A stretch of DNA of 64,000 nucleotides from an uncultured Lachnospiraceae bacterium. Its GTDB lineage: Bacteria > Bacillota > Clostridia > Lachnospirales > Lachnospiraceae. The notes below the pieces were generated by a model. That model ran no database searches. It saw only the letters and a list, made by a program, of their open reading frames with translations, and was not told the DNA's origin. The stretch covers positions 1 through 64,000 of the forward strand of contig CAJUDM010000004.1 in the NCBI GenBank assembly GCA_910584915.1. The letters are read 5' to 3'. The position numbers were made by a program, and so were the translations under genes. Every line of letters begins with the position of its first letter. The first letter of the stretch is position 1. Positions 31,038 to 41,016 of this stretch are shown here, in pieces.

Positions 31038-32249
31038 ATGAAATTAAAAACGAGACTGTTAGTTGCATTTTTGGTCATGATATTCGTGCCTCTGCTTTTG
31101 ATCGCAGCGGCGTTCTGGAGTATCGGTGCGGTCATCAGAGGAAAGGAACTGCAGCAGCCGATAGATCCGGAGGCGTTTCTTTATGCCAGGGAGCTGATCG
31201 CGCCGGAATTTCTGGCGTCCATGGTGGTCGCGATCGCGGTGATCCTTGTGTTTACGGCGTTTGTGTTGAGCATATGGATCTATTCGAGTGTGTTTAATCC
31301 TGTACAGGAACTGAATATCGCGATGAAAAACATTGCGGAGGGAAATCTGGATTATCAGGTGCCGCCGCCGCAGCATAAACAGAAGGGCGAGATAGCAGAG
31401 CTTGCAGTCAATTATGAGGATATGAGGCTGCGCCTGAAAGAATCCACGGAGGAAAAGCTGCAGCGCGAGAATCAGAGCAAGGAGCTGATCTCAAATATTT
31501 CCCATGACCTGAAAACACCCATCACCGCAGTCAAAGGCTATGTGGAAGGCATCATGGACGGCATTGCCAATACGCCGGAAAAGATGGATAAATATATCCG
31601 GACGATATATAATAAGGCGAACGATATGGATCGCCTGATCAATGAACTCTCCCTCTACTCGGGGATCGATTCCAACAGGATCCCCTACAATTTCCACCGC
31701 CTGAATGTAGCTGACTATTTTCAGGACTGTCTGGAGGAGGTGGGGCTTGATCTGGAATCGGAGGATATCGAACTGAGTTATTCCAATCTGGTGACGCCGG
31801 ATACCGTAGTGATCGCCGATCCGGAACAGCTGAAGCGGGTGATCAACAATATTATCAGCAACAGTGTAAAATATCAGGACAAGAAACCAGGCATGATCGA
31901 TATCCGGATCCTGGATGAGATAGATTCGATCCGTATCGAGATAGAGGATAACGGCAGAGGCATCGCACAGAGAGACCTGCCGAAGATATTTGAGAGATTT
32001 TACAGGACAGATGCCTCCCGCAACTCCACGAAGGGCGGCAGCGGCATAGGGCTCTCCATCGTGAAAAAGATCGTGGAAGACCATGGCGGCTATATATGGG
32101 CTACCAGCAGGGAGGGAGAGGGAACCTGTATGCATATCGTGCTCCGAAAATATGAGGAGGTAAAACAGGACGTCAAGAGTGTTGACATAGATGAGGCTGT
32201 GCCGGAAAAGGGCAGCAAGAGAAATCAGGCAAAAAAAGCGGAGGCTTAA
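31038..32249 (+). CDS. Sensor histidine kinase
   Basis: This 403-residue membrane kinase has two transmembrane helices (about 5-30 and 60-88) flanking a short extracellular loop, then a HAMP linker. The H-box is ISHDLKTP with H156, and the HATPase domain has DNGRGIAQRDLPKIFERFYR and GGSGIGLSIVKK. It presumably phosphorylates the regulator encoded 41 bp downstream. The tiny sensor loop gives no hint of the signal. ATG 31038 is chosen over a GTG two codons earlier. Confidence 0.92.
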   Translation: MKLKTRLLVAFLVMIFVPLLLIAAAFWSIGAVIRGKELQQPIDPEAFLYARELIAPEFLASMVVAIAVILVFTAFVLSIWIYSSVFNPVQELNIAMKNIAEGNLDYQVPPPQHKQKGEIAELAVNYEDMRLRLKESTEEKLQRENQSKELISNISHDLKTPITAVKGYVEGIMDGIANTPEKMDKYIRTIYNKANDMDRLINELSLYSGIDSNRIPYNFHRLNVADYFQDCLEEVGLDLESEDIELSYSNLVTPDTVVIADPEQLKRVINNIISNSVKYQDKKPGMIDIRILDEIDSIRIEIEDNGRGIAQRDLPKIFERFYRTDASRNSTKGGSGIGLSIVKKIVEDHGGYIWATSREGEGTCMHIVLRKYEEVKQDVKSVDIDEAVPEKGSKRNQAKKAEA

Positions 32250-32290
32250 AACGACAAATTTGCATATCACAGAAAGGCAGGATATAATTT

Positions 32291-32980
32291 ATGAGTAAGA
32301 TATTGATCATCGAAGATGAGGAAGCAATTGCAGATTTGGAGAAGGACTATCTGGAACTGAGCGACTTTCAGGTGCATATTGAGCACAGTGGAGATACCGG
32401 GCTGGAGGCAGCGCTGGCGGAGGATTTTGACCTTGTGATATTGGATCTGATGCTGCCCGGCATGGACGGTTTTGACGTATGTAAGCGTATCCGTGAGAAA
32501 AAGAATATTCCTATTCTGATGGTATCGGCGAAGAAGGATGATATTGATAAGATCCGGGGCCTTGGCCTGGGCGCGGACGATTACATGACAAAGCCGTTCA
32601 GCCCCAGCGAGCTGGTGGCACGTGTAAAGGCGCATATGGCGCGGTATGACAGGCTGGTAGGATCTGCTCAAAAGACCAATGATATCGTGGAGATCCGCGG
32701 GATCAAGATCGACAAGACTGCCCGCCGGGTCTGGATAGACGGTGAGGAAAAGACATTTACCACAAAGGAATTTGACATGCTCACTTTCCTCGCGGAAAAT
32801 CCGAACCATGTCTACACCAAGGAAGAATTGTTCCGGGAGATCTGGGACATGGATTCGATCGGTGATATCGCCACAGTTACCGTCCATATCAAGAAGATTC
32901 GTGAGAAGATAGAATTTGATACCTCAAAGCCGCAGTATATTGAGACAATCTGGGGCGTAGGGTACAGATTTAAAGTGTAA
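32291..32980 (+). CDS. OmpR/PhoB-family response regulator
   Basis: This 229-residue regulator has a receiver domain (acidic pocket EDEE, phospho-acceptor D52, K at TKPFSP) and a C-terminal winged helix (about 130-228) with TVHIKKIREKIE. It is cotranscribed with and downstream of its kinase, the reverse of the more usual order. Its targets are unknown. Confidence 0.93.
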   Translation: MSKILIIEDEEAIADLEKDYLELSDFQVHIEHSGDTGLEAALAEDFDLVILDLMLPGMDGFDVCKRIREKKNIPILMVSAKKDDIDKIRGLGLGADDYMTKPFSPSELVARVKAHMARYDRLVGSAQKTNDIVEIRGIKIDKTARRVWIDGEEKTFTTKEFDMLTFLAENPNHVYTKEELFREIWDMDSIGDIATVTVHIKKIREKIEFDTSKPQYIETIWGVGYRFKV

Positions 32981-33043
32981 AGAGAGACAGAAAATGTATA
33001 AAATGTTTGGCGCCGAAGAAACTGGAAGGCTGAACTGACAGGA

Positions 33044-33079
33044 TGTTCCCGGACATATATTCTGCCCGGGAACATTTTT
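33044..33079 (+). terminator. Intrinsic terminator of the kinase/regulator operon
   Basis: TGTTCCCGG (33044-33052) pairs with CCGGGAACA (33066-33074), followed by TTTTT. Confidence 0.85.
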
Positions 33080-33154
33080 GCTGTGATGCCTTCATGGATC
33101 AGACAGCTGTCAGCAGGAAAGATGCATATGAGATGTGTGGCTGCCTGCCGTCTT

Positions 33155-35842
33155 TTACTCTGCTTCCCGCAGTCTCTCCACAATAGACCTGCCTGCCAGA
33201 AAATGATAACTGAGTAATGGCAGCAGAATACCGAGCAGCGCAAAGACCGGTGCTGTGACAAAGATTGGCGTTATCATAAAATGATACTCAAAGAACCAGT
33301 ACATATTCTCTATCACATTCGCGGCGAGCGGGTTCGCAATGACTGCCAGGATAAAGGAGATGACAACGGAACCCAGAGTATAGTAAAGCCCTTCTAACAC
33401 CAGCATTTTCTTCAACTGTTTTCCGGTCATACCGATGGATTGCAGCATGGCGAATTCTCTGTGGCGGGTGATGATGCCGGTGAGGACAGCATTTAAGAAG
33501 TTCAAAATGCCGATCAACCCCACGATAAAACTCAAAATGCTTCCCATCAGCAGAAACATATTGCGGAAGGATTCAAATTCTCCGGCGTAGGTATAGCGGC
33601 TTTCATAGTCCAGAGAGGGGTCCACATTGTTCGTATAGTCTGCTATAAAATGTTCCATGTCCTGTTTGACTGCCTCATCGTCCACCATATCAAAGGTATA
33701 GTACATCGGCACGGAAGTGCCGGTATCTCTGATGAACTGCTCGGAGTTTAAGACGAACTGCTCATTGCCGTAGAAGCGGTAATTCAGGCTGGTAGGTATG
33801 GAGACGACAGCGGCTACCTTGTATTCCATGTCCTTGAATGTCCCTTCTTTGGGGCGCTGGGATATGGAAGCGGTAGCGGGCAGGTTCTCTAAAGCGTCCG
33901 CGTCGTATATTTCTCCTGTCTGTGTATCATAATATTCGGCCTCTTTACTGTATCGGATCTTAACCGTATCGCCGACTTTCGCCCAGTTCGTCCAGTCTTC
34001 CATATTGCCGTAGTCGTCCTCGAAATAGACGGCGGCTATCATATTTTCTTCGGTTTTCAGGCGGGAGATGTCTCCATCCCACACTTTCAGTTCGTCCAGA
34101 CAGAAATCATCCATTCCATAGATGTCTATCTCGTTTAAAATCTGATTTCCTTCTCTTGGCTTGGAACTGATGTAGTGTTCAATATCTTCGGCACTGTAAT
34201 ATTTTGACATATGACCGTTCCTGATATAATCTTCTTCAACTAAATCGTAGACAAAAAAGTCTGCTTCCCCGTAGGTTTTTCCGGCACCTGTGATGCCGTC
34301 CATATTTTTGAGCAGTGCAACGATATCATCCGATACAGGCGTTCTGTCTCCCCAGTGCATCCGCACATTAAAATAGCTGGCATCCGCGACAATAAAATCT
34401 GTGCTGATCTGTTTGCTCAGGTATTTTTCCATGCTGAAACCGTTTGACAGGATGACAGTTAGAGTGAAAAGTACGATGGACAGGGACATCGATAACACAG
34501 TGACAAATGTTTTCTTCCGGTTTCTTCCCATATTGGCAAATGCCATGGAAAAGATGGAGATTCCTTTTTTCGATACTTTTTTCACCTTTTTCTTTTTGGA
34601 GAGATTGTCTGACTCCGTGTAGCGCAGCGCCTCGATCGGAGAGACTTTTCCCGCCATTTTACTTGGCTTCCTGCAGGAAATCAACACCGTGATGACAGAA
34701 AAGAGTGCCGCACCGATAAAGATAGCCGGATTTGCGGAAGCGGAGGCGTAATAAATGCTGTTGTTGTCCGACGCTGCCCCTATGACGATGGGCGCAAGAA
34801 GTACGCCGGTTCCATAACCGAGGAGAAGCCCTATGGGGATACCGATCCCCGAGAGAAGCAGCGATTGGATCATGACAATCTTTTTGATCTGCTTTCCGGT
34901 AGTACCTATGGTCTTTAAGAGTCCGTAATGCCTGATATCTCCTGCCACCGAGATCTGGAAAATATTGTAGATGATCAGATATCCGGTGAAAATGATCAGG
35001 ATGACTACCGCTATGATGCCGAGGATAACGGAAAAATCCATAGAATCAAAAAGCTGCGCTCCCACATAACCCCAGTTGATGCCGAGTTTGATATAATTGT
35101 CTTTTCCCGCTTCATCATTTTGAAATCCGTGTTTTGCCAGAACGGTTTTTAAGTCGTTTTCGATGGAGGAGGCATTCCGGAACATGACATCGAGGCTGTA
35201 GGAACCGGTTATACCGTTGCGGTTCTGGTTGTTGCATTTTTCGAGGATCTCGTCAAGACGGCTTTCCGCCATGACGATATGGTTTGCCACCGTGACTTCA
35301 TCGTACTCCCAGTAACCGCAGAGGGTGAAAGTTTCTGTTGTCTCGGTTCCATCTACATTGATGGTGACGGTAAATTCGTTTCCGAGCTCCGGTTCTACGC
35401 CAAGCAACGATAATACTTTCAGATCTGTTGCCGCCTCGTTGGTTCCTTCTTTCGGAAAATCCCCTACGATAGGAATACAAAAACCATATCTGGCATAATT
35501 TTCATCCATATAGCTGACTTCCACCTGGGATTTATTGAAGACATCGTCTGTCGCCATGCCTGCCACACGGCGCAGTCCCCATTCTTTGATTAAAGGATCA
35601 TCTTTCAGTTCGTCGAACTGTTCTTTCGTCAGCTCTTTGAAGACTCCGTGGGCGTAAGTGCCTACCTGCCTGAAATTGCTCTGCTGAAAATTTTCTGCCA
35701 TGGACAGAGCGATCGTAAAAAGCGTCGTAAAGAGGATCGTGGTCAGGGCGACGGCGACGACCGTGATCAGGTTGCGCAGTTTTGCAGACTGCAGATTTTT
35801 GAAGGCAAGCCTGCGGATACATTTTCTGTTTGCTACTCTCAT
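33155..35842 (-). CDS. ABC transporter permease, FtsX/MacB-type (895 aa)
   Basis: This is a large permease with two FtsX cores (residues about 270-400 and 770-890), each with a TG.Q.K motif. They are preceded by an extracellular domain after the first helix (about 60-265) and separated by a second extracellular domain (about 480-760). This topology is found in antimicrobial-peptide, lipoprotein or toxin-handling exporters. It forms a unit with the ATPase gene just upstream (16 bp gap), and a two-component system lies next to it, the usual arrangement for envelope-stress or peptide-resistance modules. Confidence 0.88.
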   Translation of the reverse strand: MRVANRKCIRRLAFKNLQSAKLRNLITVVAVALTTILFTTLFTIALSMAENFQQSNFRQVGTYAHGVFKELTKEQFDELKDDPLIKEWGLRRVAGMATDDVFNKSQVEVSYMDENYARYGFCIPIVGDFPKEGTNEAATDLKVLSLLGVEPELGNEFTVTINVDGTETTETFTLCGYWEYDEVTVANHIVMAESRLDEILEKCNNQNRNGITGSYSLDVMFRNASSIENDLKTVLAKHGFQNDEAGKDNYIKLGINWGYVGAQLFDSMDFSVILGIIAVVILIIFTGYLIIYNIFQISVAGDIRHYGLLKTIGTTGKQIKKIVMIQSLLLSGIGIPIGLLLGYGTGVLLAPIVIGAASDNNSIYYASASANPAIFIGAALFSVITVLISCRKPSKMAGKVSPIEALRYTESDNLSKKKKVKKVSKKGISIFSMAFANMGRNRKKTFVTVLSMSLSIVLFTLTVILSNGFSMEKYLSKQISTDFIVADASYFNVRMHWGDRTPVSDDIVALLKNMDGITGAGKTYGEADFFVYDLVEEDYIRNGHMSKYYSAEDIEHYISSKPREGNQILNEIDIYGMDDFCLDELKVWDGDISRLKTEENMIAAVYFEDDYGNMEDWTNWAKVGDTVKIRYSKEAEYYDTQTGEIYDADALENLPATASISQRPKEGTFKDMEYKVAAVVSIPTSLNYRFYGNEQFVLNSEQFIRDTGTSVPMYYTFDMVDDEAVKQDMEHFIADYTNNVDPSLDYESRYTYAGEFESFRNMFLLMGSILSFIVGLIGILNFLNAVLTGIITRHREFAMLQSIGMTGKQLKKMLVLEGLYYTLGSVVISFILAVIANPLAANVIENMYWFFEYHFMITPIFVTAPVFALLGILLPLLSYHFLAGRSIVERLREAE

Positions 35843-35858
35843 GGGTGCGCCTCCTTTC

Positions 35859-36536
35859 TCACATATTCTCTCTGGTTACGATCCTGCCGTCCTCAATGCG
35901 GATGATCCGGTCGGCGAGCTGCGCGATCTCTTCATTGTGGGTGATCATAACGATGGTCTGAGAAAATTTCTGACTGGTCAGCTTTAACAGTCCGAGCACA
36001 TCCTGGGACGTCTTGCTGTCCAGATTTCCGGTGGGTTCATCCGCCAGGATGATTGCCGGTTTGGAGGCGATGGCTCTGGCGATCGCCACTCTCTGCTGCT
36101 GGCCGCCGGAGAGATTATTCGGAAGGTTGGAAAGCTTTTCGGAAAGCCCCAGTGTTTCGATGATGTTATCGATATAAGGAGTATCCGGTTTATTGCCGTC
36201 GAGCTGAATCGGCAGTACGATATTTTCATATACATTCAGAACCGGAACCAGATTGTAATTCTGGAATACAAAACCGATCTTACGCCGTCTGAATATCGTC
36301 AGAGCTTCATCCTTCAGAGAGAAAATATCTTTTCCGTCAACGGTGACGCTGCCCGAGGTAGGCCTGTCCAGTCCGCCCAGCATATGCAGAAGTGTGGATT
36401 TACCGCTGCCGGAAGTGCCGACGATCGCCGTAAACTCTCCCGGTTCAATAGAGAGCGTTACGCCGTCGAGGGCATGTACCGCGTTTTCATCGTTTCCGTA
36501 AATTTTTTTGAGATTTGTTGTTGACAAGATAGCCAT
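35859..36536 (-). CDS. ABC transporter ATP-binding protein (MacB/LolD/BceA-type)
   Basis: This 225-residue ATPase has Walker A GTSGSGKST (40-48), Q-loop FVFQNYNL, signature LSGGQQQRVAIARA and Walker B ILADEPTGNLD. It energises the neighbouring FtsX-type permease. ATG 36536 starts MAILSTTNLKKIYG; a GGAG lies 11 bp upstream. The reading frame is open further upstream to 36590 but without family-like sequence. Confidence 0.92.
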   Translation of the reverse strand: MAILSTTNLKKIYGNDENAVHALDGVTLSIEPGEFTAIVGTSGSGKSTLLHMLGGLDRPTSGSVTVDGKDIFSLKDEALTIFRRRKIGFVFQNYNLVPVLNVYENIVLPIQLDGNKPDTPYIDNIIETLGLSEKLSNLPNNLSGGQQQRVAIARAIASKPAIILADEPTGNLDSKTSQDVLGLLKLTSQKFSQTIVMITHNEEIAQLADRIIRIEDGRIVTRENM

Positions 36537-36866
36537 AGAAAAATAGTCTCCTTTCCATACCATGCTGTTCGTTTCTATATGGATTGTCATATATAATCCT
36601 TTGCTGCATAGCTTTTATGATACTATTTTTTCATAACAATCTTACCAGATTCTTTCCAAAAGAAAAGAAATTATGACAGTTTTGTAAGTTTTGTGAATCT
36701 GCTTTCAGAATTCGAACAGAATGAAAGATTACATGCAAAAAATATGAGCAGAGATTCCAAAAGAATTGAAAATATTGTTTTGCATGAGAAATCTTATGGA
36801 TCATGCCAGTTTTTGGAGTTTTTCGCTACCCTGCTTTCACAAATACTTAAAAAAGTTTGCAACAGC

Positions 36867-37778
36867 CTATAAAGGCAGATATACGGAAAAAACAGAACCT
36901 TTTCCCGGTCTGGAAGAAACTTTCATGTAGCCGCCTTCAAGTGTGATGATCTCCCTGGCAAGAAACAGGCCGATACCGACACCGGGTTTTTCACGGACGG
37001 ATCCAGAGCGGTAAAAACGGGAAAAAACTTTTGCGTGCTCATGATCGGGGATACCGATTCCGGTGTCCGCCACCTGAATGCAGAGAAACATTTCGTAGGA
37101 TACTGCAGATATGGAAACACTGCCCTGCTCCGTATATTTTATGGCATTGTCAATAAGGTTGCCGATCGCTTCGGCGGTCCATTTTTCATCAAAAACAGCG
37201 GACAGGTTCTGGGCGTCTTTTGCGTCGGGTATGGATAGAGCAAGCCTCTTCTCTTTTGCCGCAGGAGCGTACTGCATGACAAGGCTTTTTAGCATAGGGA
37301 AAACCGGGGCTTTCCGGGGGGACAGAGTAAGGATTCCCGTTTCCAGGCGGGAGAGTTTTACAAGTGAGGTGGTCAGAAATTTCAGCTTCTCCGCCTGTAT
37401 GGTCAAAGCTGAGACATACTGCTTTGATTCTTCCGGGAGGTCCTGTTCTGAAAGCAGTTCGGAATACAAGAGTATATTGGAGACAGGAGTTTTTGTCTGA
37501 TGGGAAATATCAGAGATCAGTGTTTTGATCTTTTCTTTTTCCGCCGCTGTGTTTTTAAAGGAGACATCAGATGCGGAAAGGTATTTTGCAAAGCGGCTTT
37601 CCAGGGCGGAAAGCCGGCTCTCGTCAAAAGTATGTTCTGAGAAAGACCCGTCGATGGCGGCGTCTATCATATTTTCCAGATGGCGCATGACATGCAGGGT
37701 ATGACAATGGTAAAGAAAAATACCGGCTGCCGACAGGATAATACACAGGCATAATACTAAAAAAATGATTTCATTCAT
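36867..37778 (-). CDS. Sensor histidine kinase (intramembrane-sensing-like)
   Basis: This 303-residue kinase has a single N-terminal hydrophobic hairpin region (about 3-25) and practically no extracellular loop. The H-box is ISHQTKTP (H93) and the HATPase domain has DNAIKYTEQG, ADTGIGIPDHEHAKVFSRFYR and GVGIGLFLARE. Kinases of this type often sense through a partner ABC permease. It overlaps the upstream regulator gene by 4 bp. Confidence 0.9.
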   Translation of the reverse strand: MNEIIFLVLCLCIILSAAGIFLYHCHTLHVMRHLENMIDAAIDGSFSEHTFDESRLSALESRFAKYLSASDVSFKNTAAEKEKIKTLISDISHQTKTPVSNILLYSELLSEQDLPEESKQYVSALTIQAEKLKFLTTSLVKLSRLETGILTLSPRKAPVFPMLKSLVMQYAPAAKEKRLALSIPDAKDAQNLSAVFDEKWTAEAIGNLIDNAIKYTEQGSVSISAVSYEMFLCIQVADTGIGIPDHEHAKVFSRFYRSGSVREKPGVGIGLFLAREIITLEGGYMKVSSRPGKGSVFSVYLPL

Positions 37779-38464
37779 TTACAGAAATCCCTCCGTAAAG
37801 TTTTTTTCCAGACATACCCGATGCCGTAAACGGTTTTAATATGATCCTGGGCATTCAGTTTATCCCGCAGGCGTTTTATTGTCACGGAGAGGGCATTTTC
37901 ATCCACGTATTCTGCTCCGTCGGTCCATATGGCATCGATCAGTCTGTCGCGGCTTAACGTGATGCCGGCGTTTTCCACCAGGAGACGAAGGAGTTTCTGC
38001 TCCGTCTTACTCAGATCTATCTTTTCATCTTTGAAGAAAAACTCCATTTTGTCGAAATCAAAAAGATAGCTGTCAGCCCGAAAAAATGATGTCGATTTTA
38101 CGAATGAATTTCTGCGCAGGGCAGCGTTTACCCTGGCGCGCAGAACGGCAAGAGAAAACGGTTTTGTGATATAATCCTCGGCGCCGAGCTCCAGGCCCGT
38201 CACAATATCTGTTTCCAGATCGTTGGCGGTCAACAGAATGACCGGCGTGGTATAACTGCGTTTTATCTCCTGCAAAAAATCAAAGCCGCTGCCGTCCGGA
38301 AGATTGACATCCAGAACAACGAGGTCATAGGGGTTGCTCTGAAGGAGCGATCTTGCATCGCAAAGACAGTGGCATCCTGTGCTGCGGCACTCGTCAGAGG
38401 CAAGAGCCCTGCAGAGTCCCGCGGTCAGAGCGGAATCGTCTTCTATTATGAGGATGTTTTTCAT
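37775..38464 (-). CDS. OmpR-family response regulator
   Basis: This 229-residue regulator has a receiver domain (phospho-acceptor D52 in VVLDVNLPDGSG, K at TKPFSL) and a winged helix ending in IKTVYGIGYVWKK. It is first in the order regulator-kinase, followed at a distance of 330 bp by ATPase-permease on the same strand. It probably controls the ABC genes. Confidence 0.92.
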   Translation of the reverse strand: MKNILIIEDDSALTAGLCRALASDECRSTGCHCLCDARSLLQSNPYDLVVLDVNLPDGSGFDFLQEIKRSYTTPVILLTANDLETDIVTGLELGAEDYITKPFSLAVLRARVNAALRRNSFVKSTSFFRADSYLFDFDKMEFFFKDEKIDLSKTEQKLLRLLVENAGITLSRDRLIDAIWTDGAEYVDENALSVTIKRLRDKLNAQDHIKTVYGIGYVWKKTLRRDFCK

Positions 38465-38510
38465 ATTGATGGCAAATGTCCTTCCATAAAATATAAGTGG
38501 ATTTTTTACT

Positions 38511-38540
38511 ACGATAGCACATATTCGGGAAGGTGGTCAA
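38511..38540 (-). promoter_or_regulatory. Promoter of the regulator-kinase pair
   Basis: On the minus strand TTGACC (38535-38540) and TATCGT (38511-38516) are spaced by 18 bp. Confidence 0.5.
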
Positions 38541-38927
38541 CTGTTCCGGGGTTGACATGAATGCCTCCGCGGAGAGAGCAATGTTGTTACAATATACCCG
38601 GCGGGCTTCCGGGAGGCTGCTTTCTGTCAAAATTCCGCATAAATTTACATAAAAAATAACCTGTCACTTTCTGTGTTATAGTAAAAATTTGCAGAAAATT
38701 TCTGGAAAAGCCACGAAACATTGGACATTACTTGATTTTTGTGCTATCGTAAATTAGTGTGATAAAGTATAAATACGTCATAAATATAACGTTTTCATAA
38801 AATAAATTGTTATTTCCGCGGGCAATGAGAAAAACAGGCATGGACTGTTTGAAGAATGCCGCGGGGATCTTATGCGGAGTGTGGCGTATACAGCAAAAAA
38901 CTAGGTAAGAGTAAAGGAGTTTTAACT
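38541..38927. other. Intergenic region upstream of opp with structured leader
   Basis: This is an AT-rich, gene-free stretch. Candidate plus-strand promoter boxes include TTACTT-N16-TAAATT (about 38728-38755). Near the end an imperfect outer stem (CCGCGGGCA at about 38817 with TGCCGCGG at about 38858) encloses a perfect inner hairpin AAACAG (38832-38837) / CTGTTT (38845-38850). The oppB ribosome binding site AAAGGAG follows. No known riboswitch is recognised. Confidence 0.35.
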
Positions 38928-39845
38928 ATGTTTAAGTACATTGTTAAAAGAATTGTTCTGGGGATCGTGACGATCTGGGCGGTCGCAACGCTCACTTTCT
39001 TTCTGATGAATATGGTGCCGGGTGGTCCGTTTCTGTCGGAGAAGGCGATAAGCCCCCAGGCGACGGCTGCATTGGAGGCGAAGTACGGTCTGGACAAGCC
39101 GATGTCACAGAGATATTTTACTTATATGACCGATGCATTGCATGGCGATTTCGGTGACAGTTTAAAACAGAGGGGGCGTACAGTTACATCTATCATTACT
39201 TCAAGATTTCCGGTATCCGCAAGGCTTGGCGGTTCCTGTGTTCTGGTTTCTCTGATTCTTGGTATCCCGCTTGGATGTATCGCAGCATTGAAGAGAGGAA
39301 AGTTTGCCGACTCGCTGATCAGCGTGGTGGCTACCTGCGGTATCGCAGTGCCGAGCTTCGTGATCTGTACGGTACTTATGTATTTTCTGGGTGTAAAACT
39401 GGCGATTTTGCCGACTATCGGACTTGACAGCATAAAACATTACATCATGCCGGTGGCAGCGCTTTCTTTCTATCCCACGGCTTACATTATGAGGCTGATG
39501 CGTTCCTCCATGCTGGACGTTCTGGGTCAGGATTATATGCGGACAGCGCGGGCAAAGGGACTTGCGGGCGGCGTCATCCTGTTTAAGCATGCGCTTCGCA
39601 ACGCGATCCTTCCGGTCATCACTTACGTGGGGCCGATGCTTGCCTATACGATCACGGGAAGCTTTGTGGTGGAGAAAATCTTTGTGATCCCGGGACTCGG
39701 CGGAGAGTTTATCAAGGCGATCAATGGGCGTGACTATACGATGATCATGGGTACCACGATCTTTCTCGCTACCCTCGTGATCATTATGAATGTGTTTGTG
39801 GATATCGCTTACAAGATCGTCGATCCGCGGATCAAGCTAAAGTAA
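38928..39845 (+). CDS. oppB: Oligopeptide ABC transporter permease OppB
   Basis: This 305-residue permease has six transmembrane helices. The N-terminal signature is MFKYIVKRIVLGI...TFFLMNMVPGGPF and the EAA-like coupling loop is near YMRTARAKGL...FKHALRNAILPV. It is the first gene of oppBCDFA. ATG 38928 with AAAGGAG 7 bp upstream is clearly the start; the frame is open upstream without family sequence. Confidence 0.95.
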   Translation: MFKYIVKRIVLGIVTIWAVATLTFFLMNMVPGGPFLSEKAISPQATAALEAKYGLDKPMSQRYFTYMTDALHGDFGDSLKQRGRTVTSIITSRFPVSARLGGSCVLVSLILGIPLGCIAALKRGKFADSLISVVATCGIAVPSFVICTVLMYFLGVKLAILPTIGLDSIKHYIMPVAALSFYPTAYIMRLMRSSMLDVLGQDYMRTARAKGLAGGVILFKHALRNAILPVITYVGPMLAYTITGSFVVEKIFVIPGLGGEFIKAINGRDYTMIMGTTIFLATLVIIMNVFVDIAYKIVDPRIKLK

Positions 39846-39953
39846 CAGGAACTGATACTTTAGCGCTGCGGCGGGATTTGCGGAGCAAACTGCAGCGGTT
39901 CCCGTATTGAAATCCGTATGAAATGAATTAAAATAGAAAGGCACTATAATAAA

Positions 39954-41000
39954 ATGAAAGAGAATCCTTTAAGTTTTCAGTTAAAACTAAAACCTGAAGA
40001 TTTCATTCCCGCTACGGAGGAAGAAAAACAAAGTCAGGTCATCATGCGTGAGAGCGTGAGCTTCTGGAAGGACGGTATGCGGCGCCTGCGCAAAAATAAA
40101 GTGGCGATGGTCTCTCTGGTCGTTATTATTTTAGTCATGATCTTTTCTTTTATCGTTCCGATGTTTTATCCCTACAGCTACAAGGAGCAGATCAAGGGAG
40201 CAAACAATCTGGGACCGATGGAATATTCGGCAGGAGAACAGGAGAGGATCGACGCCGGCGAGAAAGTATTTCCCCATATTTTCGGGACGGATAAGATGGG
40301 GCGTGACTACGCGATCCGCGTGATGATGGGAAGCCGTATTTCCCTGCTGGTCGGCCTGATCGCGACAGGAATCATCCTGATCATCGGTTCCATCTATGGT
40401 TCTGTGGCGGCGTTTTTCGGCGGCTGGGTGGATCTGATCATGATGCGTATCGTGGACATTATCTACACGATTCCGGATATTCTGCTGATCGTGCTGTTGA
40501 AGTTTGCGTTAGATGATCCTCTGACCCAGCTTGCGACAGTGCCCGGCTTTAGCTGGATCAATGTGGTGGGCAGCAACCTGATCAGTATTTTCCTGGTGTT
40601 CGCGCTGCTCTACTGGGTCGGTATGGCGAGAATGGTGCGAAGCCAGATACTGACATTGAAAGAGAGCGAGTATGTCACGGCGGCGAGGGCGCTGGGCGTG
40701 GGCAACGGCAGGATCATCAAAAAGCACCTTCTGACAAACTGTATCGGTACACTGATCGTGACGACGACTCTGCAGATCCCGTCCTCCATTTTCACGGAGA
40801 GCTTTTTGAGTTTCCTGGGTATGGGCGTGGCAGTGCCGCTTCCTTCCCTCGGTTCCCTTGCCTCCGATGCGATCAACGGTATGGGCACCTACCCGCATCT
40901 GTTGTTTATTCCGGCGATTCTGATCAGTCTGATCATTCTGAGCTTTAACCTGTTTGGTGACGGCCTGCGGGATGCATTCGATCCGAAGCTGAAAAATTAG
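39954..41000 (+). CDS. oppC: Oligopeptide ABC transporter permease OppC
   Basis: This 348-residue permease has a hydrophilic N-terminus of about 50 residues, then six helices. A large periplasm-side loop contains HIFGTDKMGRDYAIRVMMGSR, and the coupling loop is YVTAARALGVGNGRIIKKHLL. It is the typical OppC partner of OppB. GAAAGG lies upstream of the ATG. Confidence 0.95.
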   Translation: MKENPLSFQLKLKPEDFIPATEEEKQSQVIMRESVSFWKDGMRRLRKNKVAMVSLVVIILVMIFSFIVPMFYPYSYKEQIKGANNLGPMEYSAGEQERIDAGEKVFPHIFGTDKMGRDYAIRVMMGSRISLLVGLIATGIILIIGSIYGSVAAFFGGWVDLIMMRIVDIIYTIPDILLIVLLKFALDDPLTQLATVPGFSWINVVGSNLISIFLVFALLYWVGMARMVRSQILTLKESEYVTAARALGVGNGRIIKKHLLTNCIGTLIVTTTLQIPSSIFTESFLSFLGMGVAVPLPSLGSLASDAINGMGTYPHLLFIPAILISLIILSFNLFGDGLRDAFDPKLKN

Positions 41001-41016
41001 AAGGAGAGGGTGAAAA

